This document shows, in pieces, positions 50,228-59,754 of a stretch of 64,000 nt of DNA. How positions within the stretch are numbered: position 1 is the stretch's first letter; every line of letters starts with the position of its first letter. Under the pieces are notes generated by a model, which saw only the letters and a program-made list of their open reading frames with translations, made no database searches and was not told the DNA's origin. The DNA lies in contig NZ_PQHW01000021.1 of NCBI RefSeq assembly GCF_003385215.1, positions 1-64,000 of the forward strand, written 5' to 3'. The translations under genes and the position numbers were made by a program. This stretch comes from Amycolatopsis thermalba (lineage in GTDB: Bacteria > Actinomycetota > Actinomycetes > Mycobacteriales > Pseudonocardiaceae).

Positions 50228-50442
50228 ACCGGGACCATAACGCCCGACCCCGACAAAACCGGGTGCCGAAGCTCAGGGGCGATTCAGGGTCATCACCGAT
50301 CGCGCGCGCCCGGAAATCACGGGAGGCTACTACCGCAGTCGGGTGGGAAGTTGCAACCACAGGATGACGCGCACGCGTACCCCGATCGGTCAGCATGAGA
50401 ACCGCACGGGGAACACAGGCTTTGACCAGCAGGGGAGCAACC

Positions 50443-51375
50443 ATGATCGAGGCACGCGGCCTCACGAAACGCTACGGCAAAACACTCGCCGTCAACGATC
50501 TGTCATTCGACGTCGCCCCCGGCGAGGTGACCGGTTTCCTCGGTCCCAACGGCGCCGGGAAATCGACCACCATGCGGATGATCCTGGGCCTGGACAATCC
50601 GACCAGCGGCCAGGTGACCATCGGCGGAAAACGTTACACGGAACTGAAGAATCCACTTCGGACGGTCGGCGCGCTGCTCGACGCCAAGTGGGTGCACCCG
50701 AACCGCTCGGCCCGCGCGCACCTGGCCTGGATGGCGAAGTCCAACCACCTGCCGATGCGCCGCGTGGACGAGGTGCTCGAAATCGTCGGCCTGACCAGCG
50801 TGGCCGGCAAGCGCGCGGGTGGCTTCTCGCTGGGCATGTCGCAGCGGCTGGGGATCGCCGCGGCCCTGCTCGGCGACCCGGAGGTGCTGCTGTTCGACGA
50901 GCCGGTCAACGGCCTCGACCCGGAGGGCATCCTCTGGATCCGCAAGTTCATGCACCGCCTGGCCGACGAGGGCCGCACCGTCTTCGTCTCCAGCCACCTG
51001 CTGTCGGAGATGGCGCTGACCGCCTCCAACCTCGTGGTCATCGGCAAGGGCAGGCTGATCTCGCAGAGCACCACGACGGAATTCGTCGCGCGGGCCAGCG
51101 AGAACACGGTCAAGGTGCGCAGCCCGCAGCTGGACCAGCTGCGCTCGCTGCTGCCGGCCGACAGCGCCACCGACACCGACGACGGCATCCTGGTGTCCGG
51201 TTTGGACAGCGAGAAGATCGGCGAGCTGGCCGCGGGCAACGGCATCGTGCTGCACGAGCTGAGCCCGCAGACGGGTTCGCTGGAGCAGGCGTTCATGCAG
51301 ATCACGGGCGATTCCGTGGAGTACCACACCGGTCTGGCGACCGAGCCCCGGCACGCTCTCGAGCCGGCGAACTAG
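50443..51375 (+). CDS. ABC transporter ATP-binding protein
   Basis: A 310-residue ATPase. Walker A is FLGPNGAGKSTTMRMILGLD, the signature is FSLGMSQRLGIAAALLGD (a variant LSGGQ) and Walker B is VLLFDEPVNGLDPEG. It belongs to the CcmA/DrrA-like group that pairs with ABC-2 permeases. A C-terminal ~80-residue domain is typical of drug or lantibiotic exporters. AGGGGAG precedes ATG 50443 by 5 nt. It is cotranscribed with the permease 16 bp downstream. Confidence 0.92.
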   Translation: MIEARGLTKRYGKTLAVNDLSFDVAPGEVTGFLGPNGAGKSTTMRMILGLDNPTSGQVTIGGKRYTELKNPLRTVGALLDAKWVHPNRSARAHLAWMAKSNHLPMRRVDEVLEIVGLTSVAGKRAGGFSLGMSQRLGIAAALLGDPEVLLFDEPVNGLDPEGILWIRKFMHRLADEGRTVFVSSHLLSEMALTASNLVVIGKGRLISQSTTTEFVARASENTVKVRSPQLDQLRSLLPADSATDTDDGILVSGLDSEKIGELAAGNGIVLHELSPQTGSLEQAFMQITGDSVEYHTGLATEPRHALEPAN

Positions 51376-51391
51376 GGGAGACGCGAACATC

Positions 51392-52165
51392 ATGACTTTG
51401 CTTGCCGTGGAACGGATGAAACTGTTCACCACCCGATCGCCGTGGTGGTGCGCGCTGGTGGCGCTGGCCACCACGATCGGGTTCTCCGCCCTGATCGTCG
51501 GCAACGCCGACGACGGCGGCGAGTTCACCGCCACCGTCGCCTCGACCCAGTTCGGCTACAGCTTCGGCATGGCCGTGATCATGGTGCTGGCCGCGCTCGC
51601 GGTCACCACCGAGTACCGGTTCGGCACGATCCGCACGACCTTCCAGGCGGTGCCCAACCGCGCCGCCGCGCTGACCGCGAAGGCGACCGTGGTCGCGCTG
51701 GTCGCCCTGGTCATCGGTGAGCTGAGCGCGTTCGGCTCGTGGGCGCTGGCGCTGCTGCTCAAGCCGAACGCCCCGCTCGCGCTGGACACCGGCGCGGACT
51801 GGATCAACGTGGCCGGGGTCGGCGTGGTCTACGCGTTCGCCGCGGTGATCGCGGTGGCCGTGGGCATCCTGCTCCGCCACAGCGCCGGCGCGATCGCACT
51901 GCTGCTGATCTACGCGCTCGCCGTCGAGGACCTGATCCGGATGATCCCGGGCGTCGGCGACGACATCTACCAGTGGCTGCCGTTCAACGTGGCGAACAAG
52001 TTCCTCACCGGCGACGGCTTGTCGAACATGGGCCGCAACACCGATGCGGGCGCGCCGATGTCCACCGCCGTGCTGTCGCAGGGCGGGTCGCTGGCCTACT
52101 TCGCGGCGGTCGCCGTGGCGCTGCTCGCCATCGCGATCGGCACCGCGCGGCGACGCGACGCCTGA
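51392..52165 (+). CDS. ABC-2-type permease
   Basis: A 257-residue membrane protein with six helices, for example WWCALVALATTIGFSALIVG, SFGMAVIMVLAALAVTTEYR and VVYAFAAVIAVAVGILLRH. The TEYRFGTIRTTF motif after helix 2 is the coupling helix common in this family. It forms an exporter with the preceding ATPase. GGGGAGACG lies upstream. The substrate is unknown. Confidence 0.88.
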   Translation: MTLLAVERMKLFTTRSPWWCALVALATTIGFSALIVGNADDGGEFTATVASTQFGYSFGMAVIMVLAALAVTTEYRFGTIRTTFQAVPNRAAALTAKATVVALVALVIGELSAFGSWALALLLKPNAPLALDTGADWINVAGVGVVYAFAAVIAVAVGILLRHSAGAIALLLIYALAVEDLIRMIPGVGDDIYQWLPFNVANKFLTGDGLSNMGRNTDAGAPMSTAVLSQGGSLAYFAAVAVALLAIAIGTARRRDA

Positions 52166-52218
52166 CGAAGACCACCACAGGGGAAGCTCCGGTGGGGACC
52201 GGAGCACGGGGAAGGAAC

Positions 52219-52254
52219 GGCCCGGGCCACCGAATTCGGAGGGTGGCCCGGGCC
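52219..52254 (+). terminator. Terminator of the ABC exporter operon
   Basis: GGCCCGGGCCACC and GGTGGCCCGGGCC form a 13-bp perfect stem, 53 bp after the permease stop. Confidence 0.88.
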
Positions 52255-52436
52255 TTCGCCGTTACCGCACGCGGCGACCGCGGGAAAGGTCGAATCGATT
52301 AATCGGATGAGGCCGTTACGACCGCTGGGTTAATTGCGCGTAAAGGGCCTGTGGTCGGGGTCACAGGAAGCGGACGCACCGCCTCTGACCAGGCACTCTG
52401 GAATTACCACGTCAGGCGACTCCACGGAGGTGACCC

Positions 52437-53000
52437 TTGACGGTGGATGTTGATGCCGAAATCGCCGCCCCGCGCACCGCTGCGTATCCGCCCGCTCTGG
52501 AACCGCTCGACGCGCTCGAGTGGTCGCAGGCCGTGGAGCTGCCCCGGATCGCGGCCACCGCGACCAGACCGGCCGAGATCCGGCGGGCGTGGATCCATCG
52601 CGCCGCCGAGGGGGAAGTGCTCGCGTTGTTCCGCGCGGTGAGCGCCCGGGGCGGGATGATCCCGGCGCCGTGGTGGCTGCGGGCCCTGGCGGAGGGCAGG
52701 CTGGACTCGCGGGCGACCGGTTTCCGCATCGAGGACCGGATCGCACAGCTGCTGTCCCGCCGCCCGGGCTGGGAGTACGTGCCGTGGGCCGCCGACGGCG
52801 AGTCCGGTTACTGGGAGTTCATGCCGTCGGAGAACGGCCGCTCCGGGCACAAGATCCCCACCACGATCCTCAACACGAGCCGCCACGACGGGTGGATCGA
52901 CGTGCTGCCGGCGCACACGGGCACCACACCGTCGCCGATCGCGGTCGCCGGGGTCGGTGGCCTGCGTTCCCGCTTGGGGGAGTTCGAGGCGGTCCGCTGA
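52437..53000 (+). CDS. Conserved hypothetical protein
   Basis: A 187-residue soluble protein of unknown family. The middle has WLRALAEGRLDSRATGFRIE, then RRPGWEYVPWAADGESGYWE, and the end is APTGTT-like, low in charge. TTG 52437 is chosen because GGAGG sits 6 nt upstream; GTG 52443 is an alternative with long spacing. It lies upstream of trmB by 105 bp and may be part of the same unit. There is no signal peptide or membrane segment. Confidence 0.65.
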   Translation: MTVDVDAEIAAPRTAAYPPALEPLDALEWSQAVELPRIAATATRPAEIRRAWIHRAAEGEVLALFRAVSARGGMIPAPWWLRALAEGRLDSRATGFRIEDRIAQLLSRRPGWEYVPWAADGESGYWEFMPSENGRSGHKIPTTILNTSRHDGWIDVLPAHTGTTPSPIAVAGVGGLRSRLGEFEAVR

Positions 53001-53105
53001 CGGCGGTTCCACAAGTGGCGGAGCCGCCTGCACCACCTGAGCAACCGGCACCGCTACCCGCACCGCCAAGCAAGCCGTTCCCCCTGCGACAAGTAACTTG
53101 GGCGG

Positions 53106-53804
53106 GTGGAGAGCGAGCACCAACCCCGCCTGCGGAGTGTCGTCAGCTACGTGCAGCGTGGCGGCCGGATGACGGTCGGCCAGCAGCGTGCCTGGGAACG
53201 CCAGTGGGCGGACATCGGGCGCAAGGTGGCCGAGCTGCCGCCCGGTCCGATCGACTTCGCCGAGTGGTTCGGCCGCCCGGCGCCGGTACTGCTGGAGATC
53301 GGATCCGGCATGGGGGAGACCACCGCGCAGCTCGCGGCCGCCGAGCCGGAGGTCAACTACGTCGCCGTCGAGGTGTACGAGGCGGGTCTCGGGCAGCTGA
53401 TGCTGCGTGCCGAACGGCTCGGCCTGGCGAACCTGCGCCTGCTGCACGGCGACGCGGTGGTCGCGCTGACCGAGCACATCGCGCCGGACTCGCTGTCCGG
53501 TGTGCGGATCTTCTTCCCCGACCCGTGGCCGAAGAAGCGCCACCACAAGCGCCGCCTGGTGCAGCCGGACTTCGTGAAGCTGGTCGCGTCGCGGCTCGCG
53601 CCGGGCGGGATCCTGCACCTGGCCACCGACTGGGAGCACTACGCCGAGCAGATGCTCGAGGTATGCTCGGCCGAGCCCGCGTTGCGCAACCGGTTCGACG
53701 ACTGGGCGCCGCGGCCGGGCTGGCGTCCGGTGACGAAGTTCGAGCAGCGGGCCGACCAGGAGGGCCGGATCAGCCGGGACCTGATCTTCGAACGCGTGGG
53801 CTGA
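53106..53804 (+). CDS. trmB: tRNA (guanine-N7-)-methyltransferase
   Basis: A 232-residue enzyme that makes 7-methylguanosine at position 46 in the variable loop of tRNAs. SAM motif I is VLLEIGSGMGETTAQLAAAE, and the family signature is RIFFPDPWPKKRHHKRRLVQ. The C-terminal TKFEQR motif is intact (VTKFEQRADQEGR). GTG 53106 lies 6 nt after TAACTT (53094-53099), so it appears leaderless. Confidence 0.95.
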   Translation: MESEHQPRLRSVVSYVQRGGRMTVGQQRAWERQWADIGRKVAELPPGPIDFAEWFGRPAPVLLEIGSGMGETTAQLAAAEPEVNYVAVEVYEAGLGQLMLRAERLGLANLRLLHGDAVVALTEHIAPDSLSGVRIFFPDPWPKKRHHKRRLVQPDFVKLVASRLAPGGILHLATDWEHYAEQMLEVCSAEPALRNRFDDWAPRPGWRPVTKFEQRADQEGRISRDLIFERVG

Positions 53805-53838
53805 CCGGCCGCCCCTCCCCCGACGAAGGGGCGGCCGG
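53805..53838. terminator. Bidirectional terminator
   Basis: CCGGCCGCCCCT and AGGGGCGGCCGG form a perfect 12-bp stem between the convergent trmB and FtsX-like genes. Confidence 0.9.
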
Positions 53839-53844
53839 ACTTGC

Positions 53845-56061
53845 TCATTCGTCGGCCAGCGGTTCCGCGCGCACCCGGTTCAGGGCCGGCGTGCAGACCG
53901 ACGCGGCGAGCACGGCCACGGCGAACCCGAGCACCACCGGCGCGGCCAGCCACGGGCTGATCACCGCCGAGGCGGCCCGGGATTCCTGAATGATCGAGAA
54001 CAACCCGAGCCCGGCGATCATTCCCAGCACCCCGGATCCGATCGTGGCGACGAGCGCGGGCAGTGCGGCCTCCATCCGCAGCGCCCTGGCCAGCAGCCGG
54101 GTCGGCGTGCCGGCCGCCATCAGCGCCCCGAACGTGCGGCGGCGGTCCATCACCGACCCGGCGGTCGCGATCGCCGCGCTGCACCCGGCCAGGATCGCCG
54201 CGACCGTCACCCCGATGACCGTGACGCGGCGCAGGTCGTCCAGCTGGCTGCGCTGCTCGTCCAGGTACAGCTCCCGGCTGTACACGCTCTCCCCACCGGC
54301 CGCGCCGACCAGCGCGGTCCGCACCATCTCCCGGTCGGCTGGGGTGGTGTCGACGGCGATCCGCGCGTACTCCGACACGATCCCGGCCGGCATCACCGCC
54401 GGGTCGATCAGCACCGGCGCGTACCCGTCGTCGTCGGTCTGCACCATCGGCTTGACCGTGGTGCCCGGCGCGAACGGCACGCCAGGGGCTTCGTAGGTGC
54501 CGGACACCTGGAAGCCGCCCAGGTCCAGCTCGTGGGTGCTGTAGATCCCCGGCCCGGTGCAGGTGGCCGAGAGGCGGTAGAGCTTGATGCCGTCGGCGCA
54601 GGACACGACCACGCCCGAGTAGCTGGACCCGTTCACCGACTTCAGCGTCACCTGGGGCATCGACACCGCGCGGGCCGGCAGGTTGTAGCGCGCGAGCGTG
54701 GCGTTGGCCTGGCCGGTGATCGCGGCGGACCGCTCACCGTAGGCGTCCATCGACAGCACCGAGTCCCGGAACGTCCCGCCGCCGCCGGTCATCGCGTCGA
54801 AGCTGGGCATCAGCGTCAGCGCCATCGACCCGGTGAACACGGCGAGCACGACCCCGGCCGAGGCGCGGTAGGCGCCGCGCGGGTCGTTGCGCAGCCGCCG
54901 CCCGGCCAGCAGCGCGGACGGCCTGCGCCACCGGCTCACGAAGAACCCGCCGATCACCGCGGTGACGTACGGCCCGACCAGCATCGCCGAGGCGATCATC
55001 AGCCCGAGCCCGAGCAGGACCAGGTTGACGTCGTCGCCCTTCTCGATGGCGAAGAAGAAGAACAACGCCGTCGCGGGCAGCGAGAGCAGGCGCCACCACC
55101 GCAGCGGTTTCGGCGTGTGCTGCACGACCGCCCCCACCGGGTTGCTCACCACGCGCCGCAGCCCGAACACGGCGGCCAGCAGCACCAGCGCCGGCACGGC
55201 GACCATCACCAGCACGGTGAGCCCGAGCGGCACGCGGAAGTCCCCGGCCAGCCAGGTGCCGCCGTCCCACGGCACGAGCCGGGCCAGCGACCACAGCAGC
55301 GGGCTGATCGCCCAGCCGATCAACGCACCCGCGACCGCGGCGATCCCGGTTTCGGCCGCGGTGATCGACACGACCTGCCCCGGCGTCGCCCCCGCCAGCC
55401 GCAGGGCGGCCAGCCGCTGCTCCCGCCTGGCCGCGATCAGCCGCGCCGAGGAGGCCACCAGCACCAGGCTCGGCACCAGCAGCACCACGACACCGACCCC
55501 GGCCAGCAGGGTCAGCAGCTCGTCCACCCGCGCGTCGGAAGACGGGACGAACCCGGTCCGCTGGTTCGCGGTCACCGGCATCGTCTCCGGCGTGTGCCCG
55601 ACGAGCGCGACGAGCTGGTCCGGGAACCGCAGGGCGTCCTCGCCGAGGGTGCCGACCACCTTGCCGGGGAACCGGTCGGCCAGTTGCGACGCCGGGAGCC
55701 GGTGCATCGCCTGGAACAGCTCCGGCGACACCAGCACCTCCCCGGGCGCCGGGAACTTCGGCATCCCGGCAGGCAGGCTCACCCCGCCGCCGAGCTGGGC
55801 CACGTCGACCCGGTCGATCTGCCTGCCGTCGAAGAAGTCGGTGCTGGTCGCGATCGACAGGGTCGGGGCGCCGTCAACACGCGAGCCGTACGCCTCCTGC
55901 CACACCGCGCGCTCGGCGCGGGCCTGCGTGGCGTAGGGCAGGCTCAGCAGCAGGAGCACCAGACCCGTGGCCACCGCGACCCCCACCGCGGTGAGCAGGG
56001 TGGCGGTCCGGGTCCGGCGGTCGGCCCGCAGCACCTTGAACGCCAGCTGGACCGGGCTCAC
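53845..56061 (-). CDS. FtsX-like ABC transporter permease
   Basis: A 738-residue MacB/FtsX-type permease with about 10 transmembrane segments: one near residue 20 (TATLLTAVGVAVATGLVLLL), a group at about 195-420 and a last group after about 600. Two large extracytoplasmic loops (about 45-190 and 420-600) fit substrate or sensor functions. It is translationally coupled to its ATPase by a 4-bp overlap. Exporters of this plan often remove peptides or antibiotics from the membrane under control of a two-component system, and one is present on the other strand. Confidence 0.88.
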   Translation of the reverse strand: MSPVQLAFKVLRADRRTRTATLLTAVGVAVATGLVLLLLSLPYATQARAERAVWQEAYGSRVDGAPTLSIATSTDFFDGRQIDRVDVAQLGGGVSLPAGMPKFPAPGEVLVSPELFQAMHRLPASQLADRFPGKVVGTLGEDALRFPDQLVALVGHTPETMPVTANQRTGFVPSSDARVDELLTLLAGVGVVVLLVPSLVLVASSARLIAARREQRLAALRLAGATPGQVVSITAAETGIAAVAGALIGWAISPLLWSLARLVPWDGGTWLAGDFRVPLGLTVLVMVAVPALVLLAAVFGLRRVVSNPVGAVVQHTPKPLRWWRLLSLPATALFFFFAIEKGDDVNLVLLGLGLMIASAMLVGPYVTAVIGGFFVSRWRRPSALLAGRRLRNDPRGAYRASAGVVLAVFTGSMALTLMPSFDAMTGGGGTFRDSVLSMDAYGERSAAITGQANATLARYNLPARAVSMPQVTLKSVNGSSYSGVVVSCADGIKLYRLSATCTGPGIYSTHELDLGGFQVSGTYEAPGVPFAPGTTVKPMVQTDDDGYAPVLIDPAVMPAGIVSEYARIAVDTTPADREMVRTALVGAAGGESVYSRELYLDEQRSQLDDLRRVTVIGVTVAAILAGCSAAIATAGSVMDRRRTFGALMAAGTPTRLLARALRMEAALPALVATIGSGVLGMIAGLGLFSIIQESRAASAVISPWLAAPVVLGFAVAVLAASVCTPALNRVRAEPLADE

Positions 56062-56750
56062 GAAAGCACCCCCACCTGCTCCGCGATCCGCCCGTCCCGG
56101 ATGGTCACGGTGCGCGGCAGCGACGCGGCCAGTTCCACGTCGTGCGTCACGATGACCACCGAGGTGCCCGCGTCCGAAGCCGCGGCCAGCAGGGCGTCCA
56201 TGGTGTCCTTGCCGGTGCGGGTGTCCAGCGCGCCGGTCGGCTCGTCGGCGAAGATCACCTTCGGCCGGTGGGTGAGCGCGCGGGCGATCGCCACGCGCTG
56301 CGCCTGCCCGCCGGACAGCTCACCGGGGCGGGACCCCTCCCGGCCGCGCAGCCCGAGCCGGCCCAGCCACTCCCGCGCCGCGCCGATCGCCTCGCGGCGC
56401 TTGGCGCCCCCGAGCAGCATCGGCAGCGCCACGTTCTCCTCGGCGGACAGTTCGGCGACCAGCATTCCCTGCTGGAACACGAACCCGAACTCGGTGCGCC
56501 GCAACTCGCTGCGCTTGGTTTCGGACAGCTGCTCGATGCGCTGACCGTTCAGCGTGATCTCGCCGCCGTCCGGCCGCAGGATCCCGGCCAGCACGTGCAG
56601 CAGCGACGTCTTGCCCGATCCGGACGGGCCGACGACCGCGAGCGCCTCCCCGGCGTGGATGTCGATGTCCACCCCGGCCAGCGCGACCTGCTCGCCGTAC
56701 CGCTTGACGAGCCCCCGCCCGGACAGCACGACGCTCCCTTGTGGAGTCAT
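56058..56750 (-). CDS. ABC transporter ATP-binding protein, LolD/MacB type
   Basis: A 230-residue ATPase. Walker A is ALAVVGPSGSGKTSLLHVLA, the signature is RPGELSGGQAQRVAIARALT and Walker B is VIFADEPTGALD, followed by the H-loop VIVTHDVELA. It drives the FtsX-like permease. The gene starts 55 bp from a 28-bp palindrome that separates it from its likely regulatory kinase. Confidence 0.93.
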   Translation of the reverse strand: MTPQGSVVLSGRGLVKRYGEQVALAGVDIDIHAGEALAVVGPSGSGKTSLLHVLAGILRPDGGEITLNGQRIEQLSETKRSELRRTEFGFVFQQGMLVAELSAEENVALPMLLGGAKRREAIGAAREWLGRLGLRGREGSRPGELSGGQAQRVAIARALTHRPKVIFADEPTGALDTRTGKDTMDALLAAASDAGTSVVIVTHDVELAASLPRTVTIRDGRIAEQVGVLS

Positions 56751-56805
56751 GAACGTATCCCCTTTCGGTGTTCCCGCACAGCAGGTTCACAGGCCGGGCG
56801 GGGTG

Positions 56806-56833
56806 CCCGGATCGGCCGATCGGCCGATCCGGG
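56806..56833. promoter_or_regulatory. 28-bp perfect palindrome, probable response-regulator operator
   Basis: The sequence from 56806 to 56833 equals its own reverse complement. It starts CCCGGATC, ends GATCCGGG and is built on 8-bp GATCGGCC units. It lies between the divergent ABC genes and the kinase gene. Confidence 0.7.
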
Positions 56834-56884
56834 GTGGCCGGGCGGCCAAGGTGCGTGAGCTCGCCCAGCCGCTACCGTTCGGTT

Positions 56885-58597
56885 GTGCCGTTCTCCGATC
56901 GCGTCACCTCGGCCTGGCGATGGCTGGGGCTCGAAGGCGTTCTGCTGGTCGCCGCCTTCCTGTGCGATCTGGCCGTCGTGCTGCCGGCCAGTGTGGACTC
57001 GGTCGGGCCACACGGCCGTGACCTCCTGCTGCTGCCCGGGATGATCGCGCTGGGCGCGTGCGCGCTGTGGGCGCGGACCCGGCCCGCGGTCGCCGTGTTC
57101 GCCGGTGCGGCGACGCTGTTCGCCTCGACGTTCCTGATCCGGGAGACCGACGCGGCGGCCTACACCACGCTGCTGAGCAACGTGTCGCTGAGCGAGACCG
57201 TCGCCGGGCTGGAGCTGGTGTTCTTCTGCGTCCGCCGGGTGCGGTGGGCGGAGTCGGTCGTCGGCACCGGCACGCTGGTGCTCGCCGGGTTGTTCGCGGC
57301 CGGCTACCGCAACGGCTCGGACGACCGCGGGATGGGCGAGACGCTGCTGCTCGGGATGGTGCTGCTGGTCGCCGCGGTGCTGGCCGGGCTGCACTTCCGG
57401 CGCGGCCAGGCCCCGCGCAAGGAGAGCCCGGCGCGCGACCTGGTGCGCGAGCAGTGGCCGCTGATCGGCGGGCTCAGCCTGCCCGTGTTCCTGGAGCTGT
57501 ACCAGCTGCTGGACGGCGGCATCCGCGCGCTGCCCGCGCTGATCTGCTCGCTGGCCGCGGCCGCCATGACCGTGTACGCGACCCGGCGTCCGCTGCCCGC
57601 GGCGCTGCTGCTCGCCGGGATCATCTTCGCCACGTCGGCGGCGCTGTGGGTCGCGCCGTGGCAGTACCAGCTGGGCTACGGCGCGCTGCCGTTCACCGAG
57701 ATCGTCGCCGGGATCATCGTCGTGGTCCTGCTGGTCCGGTCGGTCGAGCCGAAGCGGGCGTGGGGCGCGATCACGCTGATGTCGGCCGGGGTCGCGTTCA
57801 CCACGCTGACGAACCTGGCCAGTGGCCGCGGCCGGATGACCATGGCCGACCTGCGGGACGTCGTCATCGCCGCGGTGCTCGTGCTGGGCATCTCGGTGGC
57901 CGGCGGGCTGTACCTCCGGGCGCGCGACTCCGAGCGGCGCAAGGTGGTCGAGGCCGCGGTCGCCGACGCGCAGAACTCCGAGCGGATGGCGCTGGCGCGG
58001 GAACTGCACGACCTGGTGGCGCACCACGTCACCGGCATCATCGTGCAGGCGCAGGCGGCGAAGGTGATCGCCGACCAGAACCCGAAGGTCGCGCTGGAGG
58101 TCATCGAACGCATCGAGGCCGCGGGCACCGAGGCGATGACCGCGATGCGTCGGCTGGTGGGCAGCATGCGCGCGGGCGCGGACGCGGTCACCGACCAGGC
58201 CACCATGGACCTGGACGCGGACCTGCGGCGGCTGGTGGAGTCCGGGCACCACGGGGTCCCGGTCGAGGCGGACGTGCGGGTGCCCGCGGACCTGCCGCAG
58301 GAGGTGGCGCGGTCGGCGCTGCGGCTGGTCCAGGAGTCGCTGACGAACATCGGCAAGCACGCGGCCGGCGCGACGCGGGCGTGCCTGCTGGCCGAGGTCC
58401 GCGGCGGCGAACTGCACATCCGGGTGGCCGACGACGGCCGCCAGGTGGCGGCACGGCCGGCCGGCGGATCGGGGGGATACGGTCTGATCGGGATGCGCGA
58501 GCGGGTCGAGCTGCTGCACGGCCGGCTCACCGCGGGCCCGGCACCGGACGGGGGCTGGGTGGTGGAGGCGTGGTTGCCGGTGGAGGAAGAAGCTTGA
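56885..58597 (+). CDS. Sensor histidine kinase paired with the FtsX-type transporter
   Basis: A 570-residue kinase. About 12 hydrophobic segments fill residues 10-345, far more than in the usual sensor, so the membrane part itself is likely the sensor. The H-box is ALARELHDLVAHHVTGIIVQ at about 380, the N box ALRLVQESLTNIGKHAAG and the G boxes VADDGRQ and GGYGLIGMRERVELLHG. GTG 56885 lies 6 nt after TACCGT (56873-56878) and looks leaderless. Its stop overlaps the regulator start. Confidence 0.88.
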   Translation: MPFSDRVTSAWRWLGLEGVLLVAAFLCDLAVVLPASVDSVGPHGRDLLLLPGMIALGACALWARTRPAVAVFAGAATLFASTFLIRETDAAAYTTLLSNVSLSETVAGLELVFFCVRRVRWAESVVGTGTLVLAGLFAAGYRNGSDDRGMGETLLLGMVLLVAAVLAGLHFRRGQAPRKESPARDLVREQWPLIGGLSLPVFLELYQLLDGGIRALPALICSLAAAAMTVYATRRPLPAALLLAGIIFATSAALWVAPWQYQLGYGALPFTEIVAGIIVVVLLVRSVEPKRAWGAITLMSAGVAFTTLTNLASGRGRMTMADLRDVVIAAVLVLGISVAGGLYLRARDSERRKVVEAAVADAQNSERMALARELHDLVAHHVTGIIVQAQAAKVIADQNPKVALEVIERIEAAGTEAMTAMRRLVGSMRAGADAVTDQATMDLDADLRRLVESGHHGVPVEADVRVPADLPQEVARSALRLVQESLTNIGKHAAGATRACLLAEVRGGELHIRVADDGRQVAARPAGGSGGYGLIGMRERVELLHGRLTAGPAPDGGWVVEAWLPVEEEA

Positions 58598-59244
58598 TTC
58601 GCGTACTGATCGCCGACGACCAGAGCATGGTGCGGATGGGGTTCCGGATGATCCTCGACGCGCAGGACGACATCGAGGTGGTCGCCGACGTCGAGGACGG
58701 CGTGTCGGCGGTGACGAAGGCGCGCGAGCTGCGGCCGGACGTGTGCCTGCTGGACATCCGGATGCCCGGGCTGGACGGGCTGGAGGTGACGCGCCGGCTG
58801 GCCGGGCCGGACGTGGCCGAACCGCTGAAGGTGGTCGTGGTGACCACGTTCGACCTCGACGAGTACGTGCACACGGCGCTGCGCAACGGCGCGAGCGGCT
58901 TCCTGCTCAAGGACGCCGGCCCGGCGCTGCTGATCGAGGCGATCCGGGCCGCCCACCGCGGGGACGCGCTGGTGTCGCCGCAGGTGACGGTGCGGCTGCT
59001 GAAGCACTTCGAAGGCGCGTCCGCCCGGCGGTCGGCGCAGCCGCCGAAGGAACCGCTGACCGCGCGTGAGCTGGACGTGGTCAAGGCGGCGGCGCGGGGC
59101 CTGACGAACACCGAGATCGGCGCCGAGCTGTACATGTCCCTGTCCACGGTGAAAACGCACCTGGCCGCGGTGCAGGGCAAGGTCGGGGCACGCAACCGCG
59201 TCGAGGTCGCGGCCTGGGCGTGGCGCAGCGGGTTGATGGACTAG
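58594..59244 (+). CDS. NarL/LuxR-family response regulator
   Basis: A 216-residue regulator from TTG 58594 (overlap TTGA with the kinase stop; GGAGGAAG upstream). Receiver residues are complete: VLIADDQSMVRMGFRMILDA, DVCLLDIRMPGLDGLEVTRR and ASGFLLKDAGPA. HTH: LTARELDVVKAAARGLTNTE, then LYMSLSTVKTHLAAVQGKVG. It is the likely ligand of the palindrome at 56806 and activator of the ABC genes. Confidence 0.92.
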   Translation: MIRVLIADDQSMVRMGFRMILDAQDDIEVVADVEDGVSAVTKARELRPDVCLLDIRMPGLDGLEVTRRLAGPDVAEPLKVVVVTTFDLDEYVHTALRNGASGFLLKDAGPALLIEAIRAAHRGDALVSPQVTVRLLKHFEGASARRSAQPPKEPLTARELDVVKAAARGLTNTEIGAELYMSLSTVKTHLAAVQGKVGARNRVEVAAWAWRSGLMD

Positions 59245-59270
59245 CCGCGCAGGGTGCAGGCTTTGCGACC

Positions 59271-59753
59271 ATGAAGCGCAGTGCGGCGCTGGTGGCCGCG
59301 GTCGTCGTGACAACCGGTCTCACCGCCTGCTCGACCACGGTCAGCGGCAGGCCGACGCCGGCGCCGCGCACCACGAGTGAGGCGCCCACCCCGCTGGACG
59401 CGCTGAACGCGTGCACCCTGCTCGACCAGTTGCTCGCGGGGCAGGGGTTCACGCCAGGGCAGCGGATCGGCGTCCGGAACGAGTGCGGCGCGACCAAACC
59501 CGGTTACGGCAGCGTGAGCATCGCGCTGGATCCGGAGCGCGCGGACCCCCCGGGGACACCGTTCGACGTCAACGGCCGGAAGGCGCTGATCGGCCAGTTC
59601 ACCGGCCCCGGGACGTGCGAGGTCGTGCTCGTCGTGACCGAACACGCCCGCGCCTCGGCGACCGTCGTGTTGCTCTCCGGCGATCTGCAGGACGAAGCGT
59701 GCGCCGCGGCGGAAGACCTGGCGACGAGCCTGGAACCGCTGCTGCCGCGGTGA
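59271..59753 (+). CDS. DUF3558-type lipoprotein
   Basis: A 160-residue exported lipoprotein. MKRSAALVAAVVVTTGLTAC ends in the lipobox LTAC, with Cys at residue 20. A Pro/Thr-rich linker follows, and then the DUF3558 domain: LNACTLLDQLLAGQGFTPGQ, with paired Cys and NECGATKPGYGSVSIALD. DUF3558 lipoproteins are abundant in Pseudonocardiaceae and mycobacteria (LpqB/LprB-like neighbours). The function is unknown. Confidence 0.85.
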   Translation: MKRSAALVAAVVVTTGLTACSTTVSGRPTPAPRTTSEAPTPLDALNACTLLDQLLAGQGFTPGQRIGVRNECGATKPGYGSVSIALDPERADPPGTPFDVNGRKALIGQFTGPGTCEVVLVVTEHARASATVVLLSGDLQDEACAAAEDLATSLEPLLPR

Positions 59754-59754
59754 C

